From contig CALUTM010000015.1 in assembly GCA_944323705.1 (NCBI GenBank), positions 1 to 38,729 of the forward strand: a stretch of 38,729 nucleotides of DNA, read 5' to 3'. A program made the position numbers and the translations under genes. Position 1 is the first letter of the stretch; each line of letters opens with the position of its first letter. The stretch comes from Candidatus Gastranaerophilales bacterium. GTDB taxonomy: Bacteria > Cyanobacteriota > Vampirovibrionia > Gastranaerophilales > Gastranaerophilaceae. Shown here piece by piece: positions 1-7,925 of the stretch. The notes beneath the pieces were generated by a model. The model was not told the origin of the DNA and searched no databases. It saw only the letters and a program-made list of their open reading frames with translations.

Positions 1-5
1 TAATT

Positions 6-77
6 AGCGGGAGACGAGGCTCGAACTCGCGACATCCTCCTTGGCAAGGAGGCATTCTACCACTGAATTACCCCCGC
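6..77 (-). tRNA. tRNA-Gly (anticodon GCC)
   Basis: The minus strand folds into a complete cloverleaf. The 7-bp acceptor stem pairs GCGGGGG with CTCCCGC (one G-T wobble). The anticodon stem CCTCC/GGAGG holds the loop TTGCCAA, giving anticodon GCC. The T-arm carries GTTCGAG and the discriminator is T, usual for bacterial tRNA-Gly. The 3' CCA is not encoded, so it must be added by the CCA-adding enzyme. It decodes GGC and GGT. Confidence 0.97.
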
Positions 78-155
78 AAAAATGCGATATCTCCATGATA
101 CATGCTGATTTTTTAATTGCAAGTAGGTTGTTAATACCGATTTGTAAAACTGTGT

Positions 156-788
156 TTACATATTTTTATATCGCTCAAGCGGACTTGACGAACCACGTTC
201 AGGCAAAAACCTGACATCAACCAACCTGTAATCTTTGATTTTCCCGCTCTTGTTTCTGACGGTCTCAAATTTTGTATGTAAGGCGTACTTTACCCCGCCC
301 GAATCTTTTATTCTGCGTGATTTGTTATTAACAAAATTTAACCCCTGCTTTATATACGTTATGATTGCATTCATTGACTCCGCAGAACGCGTCGTTCCGA
401 ATATATCGCGAGCCATTCCCTTGGCACGACCTATATCCTTTGCAAGCACATTTTCAAATAATTGTACATCATCACCCGATATCATATATGAAATTGGAGT
501 AAATCCCTGCTTTCCTCCGGCTTGTCTGTCATAAAATGAACGTACTATCGGATTGTTTCTAAAATCGATATCCTTTAATTTTAAATATTCTTTTATCCTT
601 GCTGCCGTTATGCCGGATAAGTTGTTCGGATAGCTCGGTTTGTTTATTGTACGCACAAGCTTTTGCTGCAGCTTCTTGGTTAATTCTAACCCTGCAACGG
701 GTGCATAACTGCTGTTAGATTCTGCAAGCCAATGTACAACAGGATAGGTTGATTTAAAATTTGTAGACTGGATTTTATTTATATTCAT
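156..788 (-). CDS. Hypothetical protein, 210 aa
   Basis: I do not recognise this protein. It is basic, has no signal peptide or membrane segment, and starts MNINKIQSTNFKS, resembling the N-terminus of the small protein at 16089-16349 (MQVNTISNINFRE). The rest is mixed alpha/beta in character, with a lysine/arginine-rich C-terminal third containing two short 'K-S/D-G' turns. The ATG at 788 lacks a clear Shine-Dalgarno. It lies between the tRNA-Gly and the aminotransferase gene, both on the same strand. Function unknown. Confidence 0.7.
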   Translation of the reverse strand: MNINKIQSTNFKSTYPVVHWLAESNSSYAPVAGLELTKKLQQKLVRTINKPSYPNNLSGITAARIKEYLKLKDIDFRNNPIVRSFYDRQAGGKQGFTPISYMISGDDVQLFENVLAKDIGRAKGMARDIFGTTRSAESMNAIITYIKQGLNFVNNKSRRIKDSGGVKYALHTKFETVRNKSGKIKDYRLVDVRFLPERGSSSPLERYKNM

Positions 789-841
789 ATCAATATAAAA
801 CCGCTAAAAAATTAATTTGCTAAAAAGTTAAATATAATTAC

Positions 842-2080
842 TTAATAATAAAATCCGTCCTTTTTCATCCTATCTATTGCTTCTTTAATCTGATTTTCCG
901 AACAAACTATTGAAGCTCGGAAAAATCTCTTTCCGTTTTCCCCGAAAGCGTCCCCGGGAACCGCTATAATCCCGGATTTATGCATTAAATCGTCGGTAAA
1001 TTCCACAGAAGTTTTGTATCTTGGCGGAATCGGGAGCCATAAATAGAATGTGGCATCAGGTACATTAAAATCCCCCCAACCGAGTTCTTCTCTTAAACCC
1101 TTGACGAATATCTCCTGATTTTTTTTGAACCTTTGATTAGACTCTTTTATGTATTCATCACCCTCTTGGGAGTTTAATATTGCGGCTCCGGCTTTCTGTA
1201 ATGCCTTGAATAAACCTGAATCAAGTGTCGATTTCAATTTGCCGAATATCTTAACCGCCTCTTCATTCCCGCAAATCCAACCAAGACGCCACCCTGTCAT
1301 TGCGTACGGTTTCGAAAAACTGAAAAATTCTACCGCTATATCTTTAGCCCCTTCTATTTCCAGTATACTCATCGGCTTGAGTTCAGGCTTAAAATACATT
1401 TCGGTATATGCCGCATCGGACATTAAAAGAATATGGTGTTTTTTACAAAATTCAACTATACTCTGTAAATATTCTTTTGTAGCCGTTGCTCCGAGCGGAT
1501 TGTTAGGATAATTGATTAGCAAAGCCTTCACTTTATTAGCGTTATAGCCTTTGGCCAGAAAATTCTGCCATACTTCTTCAAGGTCAGGCATGAATTTGTT
1601 CTCCGGTGTCAAAGGAATCGGGTATGCAAGACCGCCCGAGACTTTAACCATTTCTCCGTAAGAAGCGTAACCCGGATCAGGTACAAAAATTATTTCTTTC
1701 TCCTCTTTAACGGTTGTCGGATTGAGCAGTACCCGAATAAAGTTTGCCAAACCTTCTTTGGAACCTATGAGTGAGAAAATTTCCGTTGCAGGATTTAATT
1801 CTACGTTAAATCTTGTTTTCATACGCTTTGCAATTGCTTCGCGAAAATATACTTCACCCTTAGGTGTAGAATACGTATGAATTCCGTCTTCATCCAGAAC
1901 TTGTTTAAGAGTTTCGCGTACAAGCTTTGGCGGTGAAGCCGTAGGAGCTCCCATTGACAGGTTAATCGGTGCCCGTCCTCTTGCGGTTAATTCAGGGGTT
2001 ATTTTCGCTACTGTTTCCTTGATGCGAAACATTATGTAAGTTTCCAGCGATTGCACGTAGTCATTAAAAAATTCTTGCAT
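842..2080 (-). CDS. Class I/II PLP-dependent aminotransferase (possibly LL-diaminopimelate aminotransferase-like)
   Basis: A fold-type I aminotransferase of 412 residues that moves an amino group using pyridoxal phosphate in the cytoplasm. Visible marks are the N-terminal substrate segment NLSMGAPTASPP, the central YPNNPLGAT motif that contacts PLP, SDAAYTEM (PLP ring Asp and Tyr), the Schiff-base lysine in SFSKPYAMTGWRLGW, and a C-terminal FFRASIV segment with the arginine that binds the substrate carboxylate. A longer reading begins at a TTG at 2098, but AAGGA lies 8 nt before the ATG at 2080, so I chose the ATG. The YPNNP/SFSK pattern fits aspartate- and DapL-type enzymes; the meso-DAP type MurE in this window makes a DAP role attractive but unproven. 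A 13-bp inverted repeat covers its Shine-Dalgarno. Confidence 0.88.
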   Translation of the reverse strand: MQEFFNDYVQSLETYIMFRIKETVAKITPELTARGRAPINLSMGAPTASPPKLVRETLKQVLDEDGIHTYSTPKGEVYFREAIAKRMKTRFNVELNPATEIFSLIGSKEGLANFIRVLLNPTTVKEEKEIIFVPDPGYASYGEMVKVSGGLAYPIPLTPENKFMPDLEEVWQNFLAKGYNANKVKALLINYPNNPLGATATKEYLQSIVEFCKKHHILLMSDAAYTEMYFKPELKPMSILEIEGAKDIAVEFFSFSKPYAMTGWRLGWICGNEEAVKIFGKLKSTLDSGLFKALQKAGAAILNSQEGDEYIKESNQRFKKNQEIFVKGLREELGWGDFNVPDATFYLWLPIPPRYKTSVEFTDDLMHKSGIIAVPGDAFGENGKRFFRASIVCSENQIKEAIDRMKKDGFYY

Positions 2081-2083
2081 ATT

Positions 2084-2115
2084 AATATTCCTTATCAAAC
2101 TCGATAAGGAATATT
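2084..2115 (-). promoter_or_regulatory. Perfect 13-bp inverted repeat covering the aminotransferase Shine-Dalgarno
   Basis: On the minus strand AATATTCCTTATC, a 6-nt loop (GAGTTT), then GATAAGGAATATT. The right arm contains the AAGGA Shine-Dalgarno of the gene starting at 2080. In an mRNA starting upstream the ribosome site would be buried in the stem. A TATAAT at 2113-2118 overlaps the left arm, so the same palindrome could instead be a protein operator over the -10 box. Confidence 0.65.
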
Positions 2116-2129
2116 ATATAACAATTTTT

Positions 2130-2441
2130 CTAAAGTGAACAGTTTTTCATTGCGGAAATTTTTATACAATTGTCTAAATATTCAATAGTACTCAGTTTCT
2201 CGTTGTAAAGATATTTTATAAAATTTAGATAGGATATATCAAAAGAACTCAGTAAAATATTTATCTCAAAACCTTCCGAGCAGAAAGGCTCGTAATCATA
2301 AACAACATAGCTGTTGTACTTGCTTTTCCATTCTTTGCGTTCGATTCTGCAATTGTTTTCTTCCGCAATGTCTTCTACCCAGTTTACGATGTCTTTATTT
2401 ATGTTTTTTAGCTCTAAATATTTATTCTGAAATTTTTCCAT
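2130..2441 (-). CDS. Hypothetical small protein, 103 aa
   Basis: Not recognised. An acidic cytoplasmic protein without signal or membrane segments, rich in aromatic and Asn/Glu residues. The Shine-Dalgarno GGAGA (2451-2455) sits 9 nt before the ATG at 2441 and 6 nt before an adjacent in-frame GTG at 2444, so the start is ambiguous by one codon. It runs toward the aminotransferase with a short gap and could share its transcript. The size and compact composition suggest a single small domain. Confidence 0.65.
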   Translation of the reverse strand: MEKFQNKYLELKNINKDIVNWVEDIAEENNCRIERKEWKSKYNSYVVYDYEPFCSEGFEINILLSSFDISYLNFIKYLYNEKLSTIEYLDNCIKISAMKNCSL

Positions 2442-2547
2442 CACAACATATCTCCATACAAAAATTGTAAAGGTTTCTGTATGAACATAAATTACCTGTT
2501 AGTTTAGTTTTTGGGGGTGAAGTGTTATGAAAATGTCTATTATAGTT

Positions 2548-3573
2548 TTAGTTAATTATTTCTTGCAGATAATTCAGGCATGCTTTATCTTTCGTATAAT
2601 TCAAAATTGTTTCGTATGCATTTTGCAGAATTTCATTTTGATTATTTGATTCCAATATTTTTTCAATTATTCCGTTTCGCCAAAAATATCCGTTAAATCC
2701 GTCTCTGATTATTCCCGCAATACCGTCGTTTTCCGTGCAGACCGTGATGCAGCCGGAAGCCATTGCCTCCAGATAAACCATGCCGAAAGTTTCATTTATG
2801 CTCGGAAGAACAAAAATATCCGATTTTCTCATCTCTTCAAGGACTTTTTCGTGCTCTAATCTCCCCGTAAATACAGGTTTTTGTGACAGTTTCCTTAAGT
2901 TTTTATATTCTCTGCCTTCGCCTATAATTTTCAGTTCCACGTCGAGTTTTTCGCAGGCTTTAATTACTTTATCAATATTTTTACGTTTAATCAGTTGTCC
3001 ACAGGTTAAAACTCGTTTACTGCCTCTCCATTCTCTTTTTGTTATTATGTTTTCGTCAATTCCCGAATAGCATACAAAAGTCTTTTTCTCATATTCGGGA
3101 TAAAGTTTTAGGAACTTGTTTCTGACTGCATCGCTTCTGCAAGCAAGTTTTACCGCATTTTTGTAACCCCTTTCAAGAGCTTTTTTAAAATAAATTTTAT
3201 ACAAAGGATTTGTCAAAACTTCTAAATCAGAAACATGAATTCCCGCGACAAACGGTATTCCAAGCTTATCCGCAAACAGTGTTCCGCTTGGCATGTGTGC
3301 AACCGTAATGTCCGGCTTAAATTCCGTCTTGATTTTGTTTTTAATATTCCCCCAAAAAGGAAAATAATAATTTATGTTTTCAACGTTTCCATAAATCCCC
3401 GGTTTATAAAGAGTTTTTTGTCTGATAAATGAGTTTAACAAAAAATTCGGGCGGATTATCCTTACCTCATTTCCCGCCTTTTTCCAGCCGTCCGCAAAAT
3501 CTTTAATTGTAAGCGGTGTATTCTTTTCACCGTCTTTGACGGGATAAAGGTCCGTTATAACAAGAATTTTCAT
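2548..3573 (-). CDS. GT4-family glycosyltransferase
   Basis: A retaining GT-B glycosyltransferase of 341 residues, likely transferring a sugar from a nucleotide-sugar donor to an envelope glycan or lipid. The N-terminal half starts MKILVITDLYPVKDG with a Rossmann-like acceptor domain and HMPSGTLFADKL. The C-terminal half has the donor-binding signatures VLTCGQLIKRKNI, VFTGRL, and the E-x7-E motif region PSINETFGMVYLEAMASGC. Its ATG overlaps the stop of the upstream permease gene as TAATG, so translation is probably coupled. Donor and acceptor cannot be read from sequence. Confidence 0.9.
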   Translation of the reverse strand: MKILVITDLYPVKDGEKNTPLTIKDFADGWKKAGNEVRIIRPNFLLNSFIRQKTLYKPGIYGNVENINYYFPFWGNIKNKIKTEFKPDITVAHMPSGTLFADKLGIPFVAGIHVSDLEVLTNPLYKIYFKKALERGYKNAVKLACRSDAVRNKFLKLYPEYEKKTFVCYSGIDENIITKREWRGSKRVLTCGQLIKRKNIDKVIKACEKLDVELKIIGEGREYKNLRKLSQKPVFTGRLEHEKVLEEMRKSDIFVLPSINETFGMVYLEAMASGCITVCTENDGIAGIIRDGFNGYFWRNGIIEKILESNNQNEILQNAYETILNYTKDKACLNYLQEIIN

Positions 3574-4445
3574 TATACATCACCGTATTTGTTCTTTTCG
3601 AAACATAAAATATTTATGAGTGAGAATGCCATAACAACCGCAAGCAAAATGACCGCAAGGGCGGAGGCATAGCCCAAATCAAGGTTTTCAAAGGCTCTTT
3701 CATAGATATAATATACAATTGTTTTGGTAGAGTTTAGCGGTCCCCCTTTTGTCATAACATAGATTTCGGCAAAGACTTTCATTGCCGAGATTGTGCTTAT
3801 TGTTGCTACAAGTGCGATAGTAGGCATTATGTGCGGAATAGTAACAGTGAGGTGTTTGGTTAAGAAATTTGCACCGTCAATGTCGCACGCTTCATATAAA
3901 TCTTGGGGTACGCTCATTAAGGAGGCAAGGTATATCATCATATAATATCCGATACCCTTCCAGACCGTAACCGCCGCAACCGAAAAAAGAGCCCATTTTG
4001 TATCAACCAGCCATCCGATGGGTTCAAGATGAAACAGGGTCAGTATGTAGTTTAATATACCTTGTGTCGCATAGAGCCATTTGAAGGCAATTGCCGCAAC
4101 AACGATTGAAACAATTACGGGAAGGTAAAGAAGAATTTTATACAGGGTTATCCCTCTGATTTTCTGATTAATTAATACCGCTAAAAACAACGGGAAAATT
4201 ACCAAAAACGGTACCGCGATAATAAGATACATAAAAGTGTTAAGCATAACTTTGTAAAAAACGGGTTCCTTGAACAATTTTATGTAGTTATCAATTCCGC
4301 TGAACTCTGGGTGGTAAATGCTTGAAGAATAATCAAAAAAACTCAGTCCAAAGGTTTGAAAAAACGGTATAAAAAAGAACACGATTAATACTGCCGAGGC
4401 GGGAAGCAAAAACAAATAAGGCGTATATTTTTTATAGTAATTCAT
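3573..4445 (-). CDS. ABC transporter permease, carbohydrate type (MalF/UgpA-like)
   Basis: Inner-membrane permease of the CUT1 sugar family, 290 residues with about six hydrophobic helices (first near residues 10-30). The EAA loop that docks the ATPase is visible as EACDIDGANFLTKHLTVTIPHIMP. Such permeases normally work with a second permease, an ATPase and a binding protein, but none is adjacent; downstream is a glycosyltransferase instead. The ATG has no Shine-Dalgarno, yet a good promoter (4452-4480) ends 6 nt before it, so the mRNA is probably leaderless. Substrate unknown. Confidence 0.9.
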   Translation of the reverse strand: MNYYKKYTPYLFLLPASAVLIVFFFIPFFQTFGLSFFDYSSSIYHPEFSGIDNYIKLFKEPVFYKVMLNTFMYLIIAVPFLVIFPLFLAVLINQKIRGITLYKILLYLPVIVSIVVAAIAFKWLYATQGILNYILTLFHLEPIGWLVDTKWALFSVAAVTVWKGIGYYMMIYLASLMSVPQDLYEACDIDGANFLTKHLTVTIPHIMPTIALVATISTISAMKVFAEIYVMTKGGPLNSTKTIVYYIYERAFENLDLGYASALAVILLAVVMAFSLINILCFEKNKYGDV

Positions 4446-4451
4446 ACATAG

Positions 4452-4480
4452 ATTATCTCATTGTACCTGGGTGCGGTCAA
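4452..4480 (-). promoter_or_regulatory. Sigma-70-type promoter of the permease-GT4 operon (leaderless)
   Basis: Minus strand: -35 TTGACC (4475-4480), 17-bp spacer, -10 GATAAT (4452-4457). Only 6 nt separate the -10 box from the ATG at 4445, so transcription should begin at or next to the A of the start codon. Confidence 0.7.
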
Positions 4481-4546
4481 TAATTTAAATATTAAGTTTT
4501 GTAAAAAATGGACACATGACCACTTTAGAGTGTATGTAAAATGTTA

Positions 4547-4552
4547 TATAAT
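4547..4552 (+). promoter_or_regulatory. Candidate -10 box (TATAAT) for the gene at 4590
   Basis: TATAAT lies 37 nt before the ATG at 4590 in a very AT-rich stretch between divergent genes. No convincing -35 is seen at the right distance. It points away from the permease promoter about 70 bp away. Confidence 0.45.
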
Positions 4553-4589
4553 AAGTGTATATAAGTATATTATATTTTCGAGAAAAATC

Positions 4590-5045
4590 ATGGATACGGA
4601 AGCAATCGGGCCCTATTCGCCGACAACTGTCTACGGGCAGTTAACGTCGCCGTTTACGCCAAAAGCAGTTACAATTAATGCACATACACCATTTGATAAG
4701 GTTGACGAAGAAGAGCAGCCTCAGGTGTTTTCGCGTGAATATTTTCAGGGCAGACCGCAGGCAAGAATAGTATATGAACTTCCTCAAACGGAAATTAATA
4801 TTGATTTCAGCAGGTATGTACCATCTTCCGAGGAAACAAAACGAGAATATACACCGCAGGAGGTCGCGGCTTTTTCCGCCTCTTCGATATCTTCAAGTGA
4901 TATAGTCCAACAATCGCTTCAGCGGGGATATTCTCCCGAACAGGCTGTTGCCGTAAGGAACGCACAAGAAGCCTATAAAAAAAGTGCTATTTTAACGGAC
5001 AATCCCGCACAGGTTTTGAGTACGTGTTCATATAGAGTATCTTAA
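4590..5045 (+). CDS. Hypothetical protein, 151 aa
   Basis: Not recognised. Hydrophilic, Pro/Gln/Ser-rich, without signal peptide or membrane segments, and probably partly disordered. The C-terminal half contains a predicted helical stretch around PEQAVAVRNAQEAYKKSA. The reading frame extends back to a TTG at 4461, but that stretch covers the promoter region and is rich in Lys/Ile/Tyr typical of non-coding AT-rich DNA, so I start at the ATG (MDTEAIGPYS). The Shine-Dalgarno is weak. Located just before the oxidoreductase operon on the same strand. Confidence 0.6.
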   Translation: MDTEAIGPYSPTTVYGQLTSPFTPKAVTINAHTPFDKVDEEEQPQVFSREYFQGRPQARIVYELPQTEINIDFSRYVPSSEETKREYTPQEVAAFSASSISSSDIVQQSLQRGYSPEQAVAVRNAQEAYKKSAILTDNPAQVLSTCSYRVS

Positions 5046-5117
5046 AAAAATAATCTTTCCCCAATGCTAAAATTGTAGTAAAATGTAATTGTAGATTTTT
5101 AAGGGAAGGTTATTAGT

Positions 5118-6212
5118 ATGGTAAACAAACTTATTAAAGAAGACACTCGAATGTTTCTTACGGGGAATGAGGTCTTGGCTTATGCTGCGAATTCAGCAGA
5201 AGCGGAATTCATGTATGGTTACCCTATTACACCGCAGAATGAAATTATGCATACCTGGTGTAAATTGCTGCCTAAAACAGAGGCCGGATTTTTACAGACA
5301 GAGGATGAGATTTCTGCAGGTTTTTCGACTATTGGCGGAATTCTGGCAGGTAAAAGGGCTTTTACGGCAACGGCGGGACCCGGAAATGTAATTATGCAAG
5401 ACGCTCAATCAATGGCGGAGATGATGAGAATTCCGTTTGTGTGTGCCGTAATGCAAAGGGGCGGTCCTTCTACCGCTACGGTTATTTATGCACAACAGGA
5501 AACTCGATTGACCTGTTTCGGCGGAAACGGTGAAGGTTTTAGGATTGTTTACTCTACGGCGGGACACCAGGATTTGTATGACTATATGATTAAGGCTTTC
5601 AACACGGCCTGGAAATACAGATTTCCGACTTATGTTCTGGCAGACGGCTATCAGGGAAAAATGAGAGAACCCGTTACGCTTTATGACCCTGCTTCTCGCG
5701 GTATAACAATGGTTCCGACGGAAAAATTCCTGTTAGCGGACGGAGAAATCGGAGTTGATAGAAAATCTGCACACCTTCGTAACACGTATAATATGGAAGA
5801 TGAACTCATGGAGGTTCTTGACGGTTACAAAGAAGATTATGAAAAAATGTCCGAAGAGGTTCAGGAATGGGAAGAATATAAAGCCGAGGATGCCGAGATT
5901 CTCGTAATCGCTCACGGTATTGTTGCACGCTCCGCAAGGACTGCAATTGATGAACTCAGAGAAAAAGGTATTAAGGCAGGTTTATTCCGACCGATTACGA
6001 TAAGACCTCTTGCGGTTAAGCCGTTGAGAGAAGCCGTAAAAAGAGCTAAAAGGCTTTTGTTTACGGAATCTGCAAACGGGCAGTTGGCTCAAATGGTATT
6101 GGAAAAACTGTACGGGCTTAATACTCCTTATGACACTTTATTCAAAATGGGTGTCGGAGTTACCGGAGATGATATTGTAAATAAAGTCGAGTCAATGACT
6201 GTTATTGTGTAA
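5118..6212 (+). CDS. 2-oxoacid:ferredoxin oxidoreductase, alpha subunit (VorB/KorA-like)
   Basis: Large subunit (364 aa) of a TPP-dependent enzyme that oxidatively decarboxylates a 2-oxoacid to an acyl-CoA and reduces ferredoxin in the cytoplasm. It carries the pyrimidine-binding domain with YGYPITPQNEI, the conserved glutamate in QTEDEISAG, ATAGPGN and MQRGGPSTAT, then a domain II from about residue 260 (ILVIAHGIVARSAR). The start is supported by GGAAGG upstream. It heads a four-gene operon alpha-beta-gamma-delta. The organisation fits 2-ketoisovalerate (Vor) or 2-oxoglutarate (Kor) enzymes; the substrate cannot be decided from sequence, so no gene symbol is given. Confidence 0.93.
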   Translation: MVNKLIKEDTRMFLTGNEVLAYAANSAEAEFMYGYPITPQNEIMHTWCKLLPKTEAGFLQTEDEISAGFSTIGGILAGKRAFTATAGPGNVIMQDAQSMAEMMRIPFVCAVMQRGGPSTATVIYAQQETRLTCFGGNGEGFRIVYSTAGHQDLYDYMIKAFNTAWKYRFPTYVLADGYQGKMREPVTLYDPASRGITMVPTEKFLLADGEIGVDRKSAHLRNTYNMEDELMEVLDGYKEDYEKMSEEVQEWEEYKAEDAEILVIAHGIVARSARTAIDELREKGIKAGLFRPITIRPLAVKPLREAVKRAKRLLFTESANGQLAQMVLEKLYGLNTPYDTLFKMGVGVTGDDIVNKVESMTVIV

Positions 6213-6223
6213 GGTTGAGAAAT

Positions 6224-6244
6224 GTAGGTCGGGCAATGCCCGAC
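6224..6244 (+). repeat. GTAG-headed REP-like palindrome
   Basis: GTAG (6224-6227) is followed by the palindrome GTCGGGC-AAT-GCCCGAC. This is the layout of REP elements, a GTAG/GGAG tetranucleotide plus a short hairpin. Similar units occur in the fabD-fabG gap at 37706-37722 and 37748-37770. Confidence 0.65.
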
Positions 6245-6251
6245 AATAGAG

Positions 6252-6346
6252 TTTTGTGAATCGTGCATAGAAACTTGGGCATCGGATAATATAGGTGAAC
6301 AATGGGCAATTAAAAATCTATAACCACGACTCACGAATCACCAAAA
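6252..6346 (+). repeat. Imperfect inverted repeat in the alpha-beta gap
   Basis: Left arm TTTTGTGAATCGTG...CATAGA (6252-6271) pairs imperfectly with TCTATAAC...CACGAATCACC (6317-6346). The right arm abuts the beta-subunit Shine-Dalgarno AAGGAGA, so the hairpin could influence translation or mRNA stability. Confidence 0.5.
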
Positions 6347-6357
6347 AGGAGATTTTT

Positions 6358-7107
6358 ATGTCAGAAATATTAACACTACCGCCAAACCTGCCAAAGGCAC
6401 AGAATGCGGAAGTCGGAGCAAGTAAATTTTGCCCCGGATGCGGTCATGGTATAACATTAAAAGCATTAGCACAGGCGGTTGATGAGTTGGGAATAAAACA
6501 AAAAACGGTTTTCGGATGCGATATAGGTTGTTCGCTCCTTGCTTGGAATTATTTGGACCTTGATACCGTTCAAACGCATCACGGAAGAACAACTCCTGTC
6601 ATTTACGGATTTACGAGAGCTAACCCCGAAGCTATAGGAATCGCATATATGGGCGATGGCGGAGGACTCGCTATCGGGGCTCAACACCTTGTAAACGCTA
6701 CGGTCAGAGGTGAAAGACTTATGATAGTGGTTGTTAATAATACAAACTATGGTATGACCGGCGGACAAATGTCGCCGACTACAATGCCGGGGCAAAAAAC
6801 TGAAACTACTCCGTACGGAAGAGACTGCTCGGTTACGGGTAAACCTGCTAAAGCTGCTGAAATGGTTGCGGCAATTGCGGATAAGGAAAAATCTTATGTT
6901 GCCCGCTCTACGGTTTCTAACGTAATGAAGTTGAAATCAACTTTTGTTAAGGGCTTGAAAAATGTTCAGAACGGCGGATTCTCTTTTGTAGAGGTGCTTT
7001 CTATATGTCCTCTTAACTGGAGAACAAATAACTACGATACATTTGCAAGACTTCAGCAAATGGAAGAATTTTTTGAAGTTAAAGAATTCTTAACCCCCGA
7101 GGGGTAA
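6358..7107 (+). CDS. 2-oxoacid:ferredoxin oxidoreductase, beta subunit (TPP-binding; VorA/KorB-like)
   Basis: The 249-residue subunit that holds the pyrophosphate end of thiamine pyrophosphate. Features are FCPGCGHG near residue 22, a further conserved region with the Cys pair GCDIGCS, and the TPP/Mg motif GDGGGLAIG followed about 25 residues on by VVNNTNYGMTGGQMSPTT. AAGGAGA lies 5 nt before the ATG at 6358; an in-frame ATG at 6295 would put the intergenic hairpin repeat into the protein and has no good site, so I rejected it. It acts in a complex with the alpha, gamma and ferredoxin-like delta subunits encoded either side. Confidence 0.93.
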   Translation: MSEILTLPPNLPKAQNAEVGASKFCPGCGHGITLKALAQAVDELGIKQKTVFGCDIGCSLLAWNYLDLDTVQTHHGRTTPVIYGFTRANPEAIGIAYMGDGGGLAIGAQHLVNATVRGERLMIVVVNNTNYGMTGGQMSPTTMPGQKTETTPYGRDCSVTGKPAKAAEMVAAIADKEKSYVARSTVSNVMKLKSTFVKGLKNVQNGGFSFVEVLSICPLNWRTNNYDTFARLQQMEEFFEVKEFLTPEG

Positions 7108-7122
7108 AAGGGGTAAAAGTAT

Positions 7123-7195
7123 GTGATGAGTGGAGAGTGATGAGGACTGTAAAAATATTATCTGAGTATAATCCGCCTCACTTTTCACGCCTCAC
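7123..7195 (+). repeat. Imperfect inverted repeat of GTGA-rich heptads in the beta-gamma gap
   Basis: The left arm starts GTGATGAGTGGAG and continues GTGATGAGGA (7123-7146). The reverse complement of 7172-7195 reads similarly with two single-base indels. The arms consist of GTGAGGN-like units and belong to the same family as the element at 7804-7906. Confidence 0.5.
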
Positions 7196-7224
7196 CCTTT
7201 ACGAATAAAGAAAGGAATTTATAT

Positions 7225-7791
7225 ATGGCAAGAACTAAAATTGTACTGGCAGGAGAAGGCGGACAGGGTGTCCAATCTGTCGCCAAGATTCTTGTGGAAG
7301 CAGGATATGAAGCCGGAAAGCAAGTTTTATACATACCGAATTTCGGGGTCGAGCAAAGAGGGGGGGTCTCAATTGCTTTCTGTCAGATTGCCGATGAAAC
7401 AATCGGTGAGCCCAGGTTTTCCAAGGGTGATATTATTATAATGCTTTCTGACAGAGCTATAGACAGATGTGCGGTTTATGTCGACGAAAATTCTACCGTT
7501 GTTTACGATACTTCCGTATGTACCAAAAAACCGGAGGTTAAATGTAAAGAGATTATAGGTGTTGATGCAAACAAAATCGCCAATGAAAAGTTGAGTGCAA
7601 GAGTATTTAATATAATTATTCTTGGTGTACTTCTGGCTGCAACGAATGTTCTTAAACTTGAGGATATTAAAAATGCTATGGAAATGGCACTCGGTAAAAA
7701 GTTTGAAGCCAAGCCTGAACTAAGAGAGCTGAATTACAAAGCTCTTGAGATGGGTATGGGAATGGTAAACAATTCAGGTGTTGCAGTGTAG
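7225..7791 (+). CDS. 2-oxoacid:ferredoxin oxidoreductase, gamma subunit
   Basis: A 188-residue gamma domain of the PFOR/KorC/VorC family. The N-terminal GEGGQGVQSVAKILVEAG glycine-rich segment and the following YIPNFGVEQRGGVSIAF are the family signature; FSKGDIIIMLSDRAID and the helical C-terminus complete the usual length. AAAGGAA precedes the ATG by about 9 nt. This subunit packs against the TPP subunits and helps bind CoA in characterised relatives. It is the third gene of the operon, isolated from its neighbours by hairpin repeats on both sides. Confidence 0.92.
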   Translation: MARTKIVLAGEGGQGVQSVAKILVEAGYEAGKQVLYIPNFGVEQRGGVSIAFCQIADETIGEPRFSKGDIIIMLSDRAIDRCAVYVDENSTVVYDTSVCTKKPEVKCKEIIGVDANKIANEKLSARVFNIIILGVLLAATNVLKLEDIKNAMEMALGKKFEAKPELRELNYKALEMGMGMVNNSGVAV

Positions 7792-7803
7792 GAAAGGCGT
7801 AAA

Positions 7804-7906
7804 GGATGAAGAGCGAAGGGTGAAGAGAACGTTAATTAATATAAATGGATAAGGAAAAAACTATAAAACATTTTAAAACGAATCCTTCACACCTCACACT
7901 TCACCC
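7804..7906 (+). repeat. Imperfect inverted repeat of GTGAAGN heptads in the gamma-delta gap
   Basis: The left arm (7804-7831) and the reverse complement of 7879-7906 align over 28 positions, 19 of them identical by eye. Both are built of 7-nt steps such as GGGTGAAG/TGTGAGG. The right arm lies in the leader of the ferredoxin gene, just before its AAAGGA site. Confidence 0.5.
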
Positions 7907-7925
7907 GACAAGAAAGGACAATAAA

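Noticed and set aside
4461-4589. TTG-started extension of the 151-aa protein gene
   Set aside because: The segment overlaps the divergent promoter region and a TATAAT box and has no Shine-Dalgarno.
6295-6357. Longer N-terminus for the oxidoreductase beta subunit starting at 6295
   Set aside because: It would translate the intergenic inverted repeat and lacks a ribosome site; AAGGAGA fits the ATG at 6358.
7845-7925. Longer N-terminus for the ferredoxin subunit starting at 7845
   Set aside because: The extra 27 residues come from the heptad inverted repeat; AAAGGA fits the ATG at 7926.
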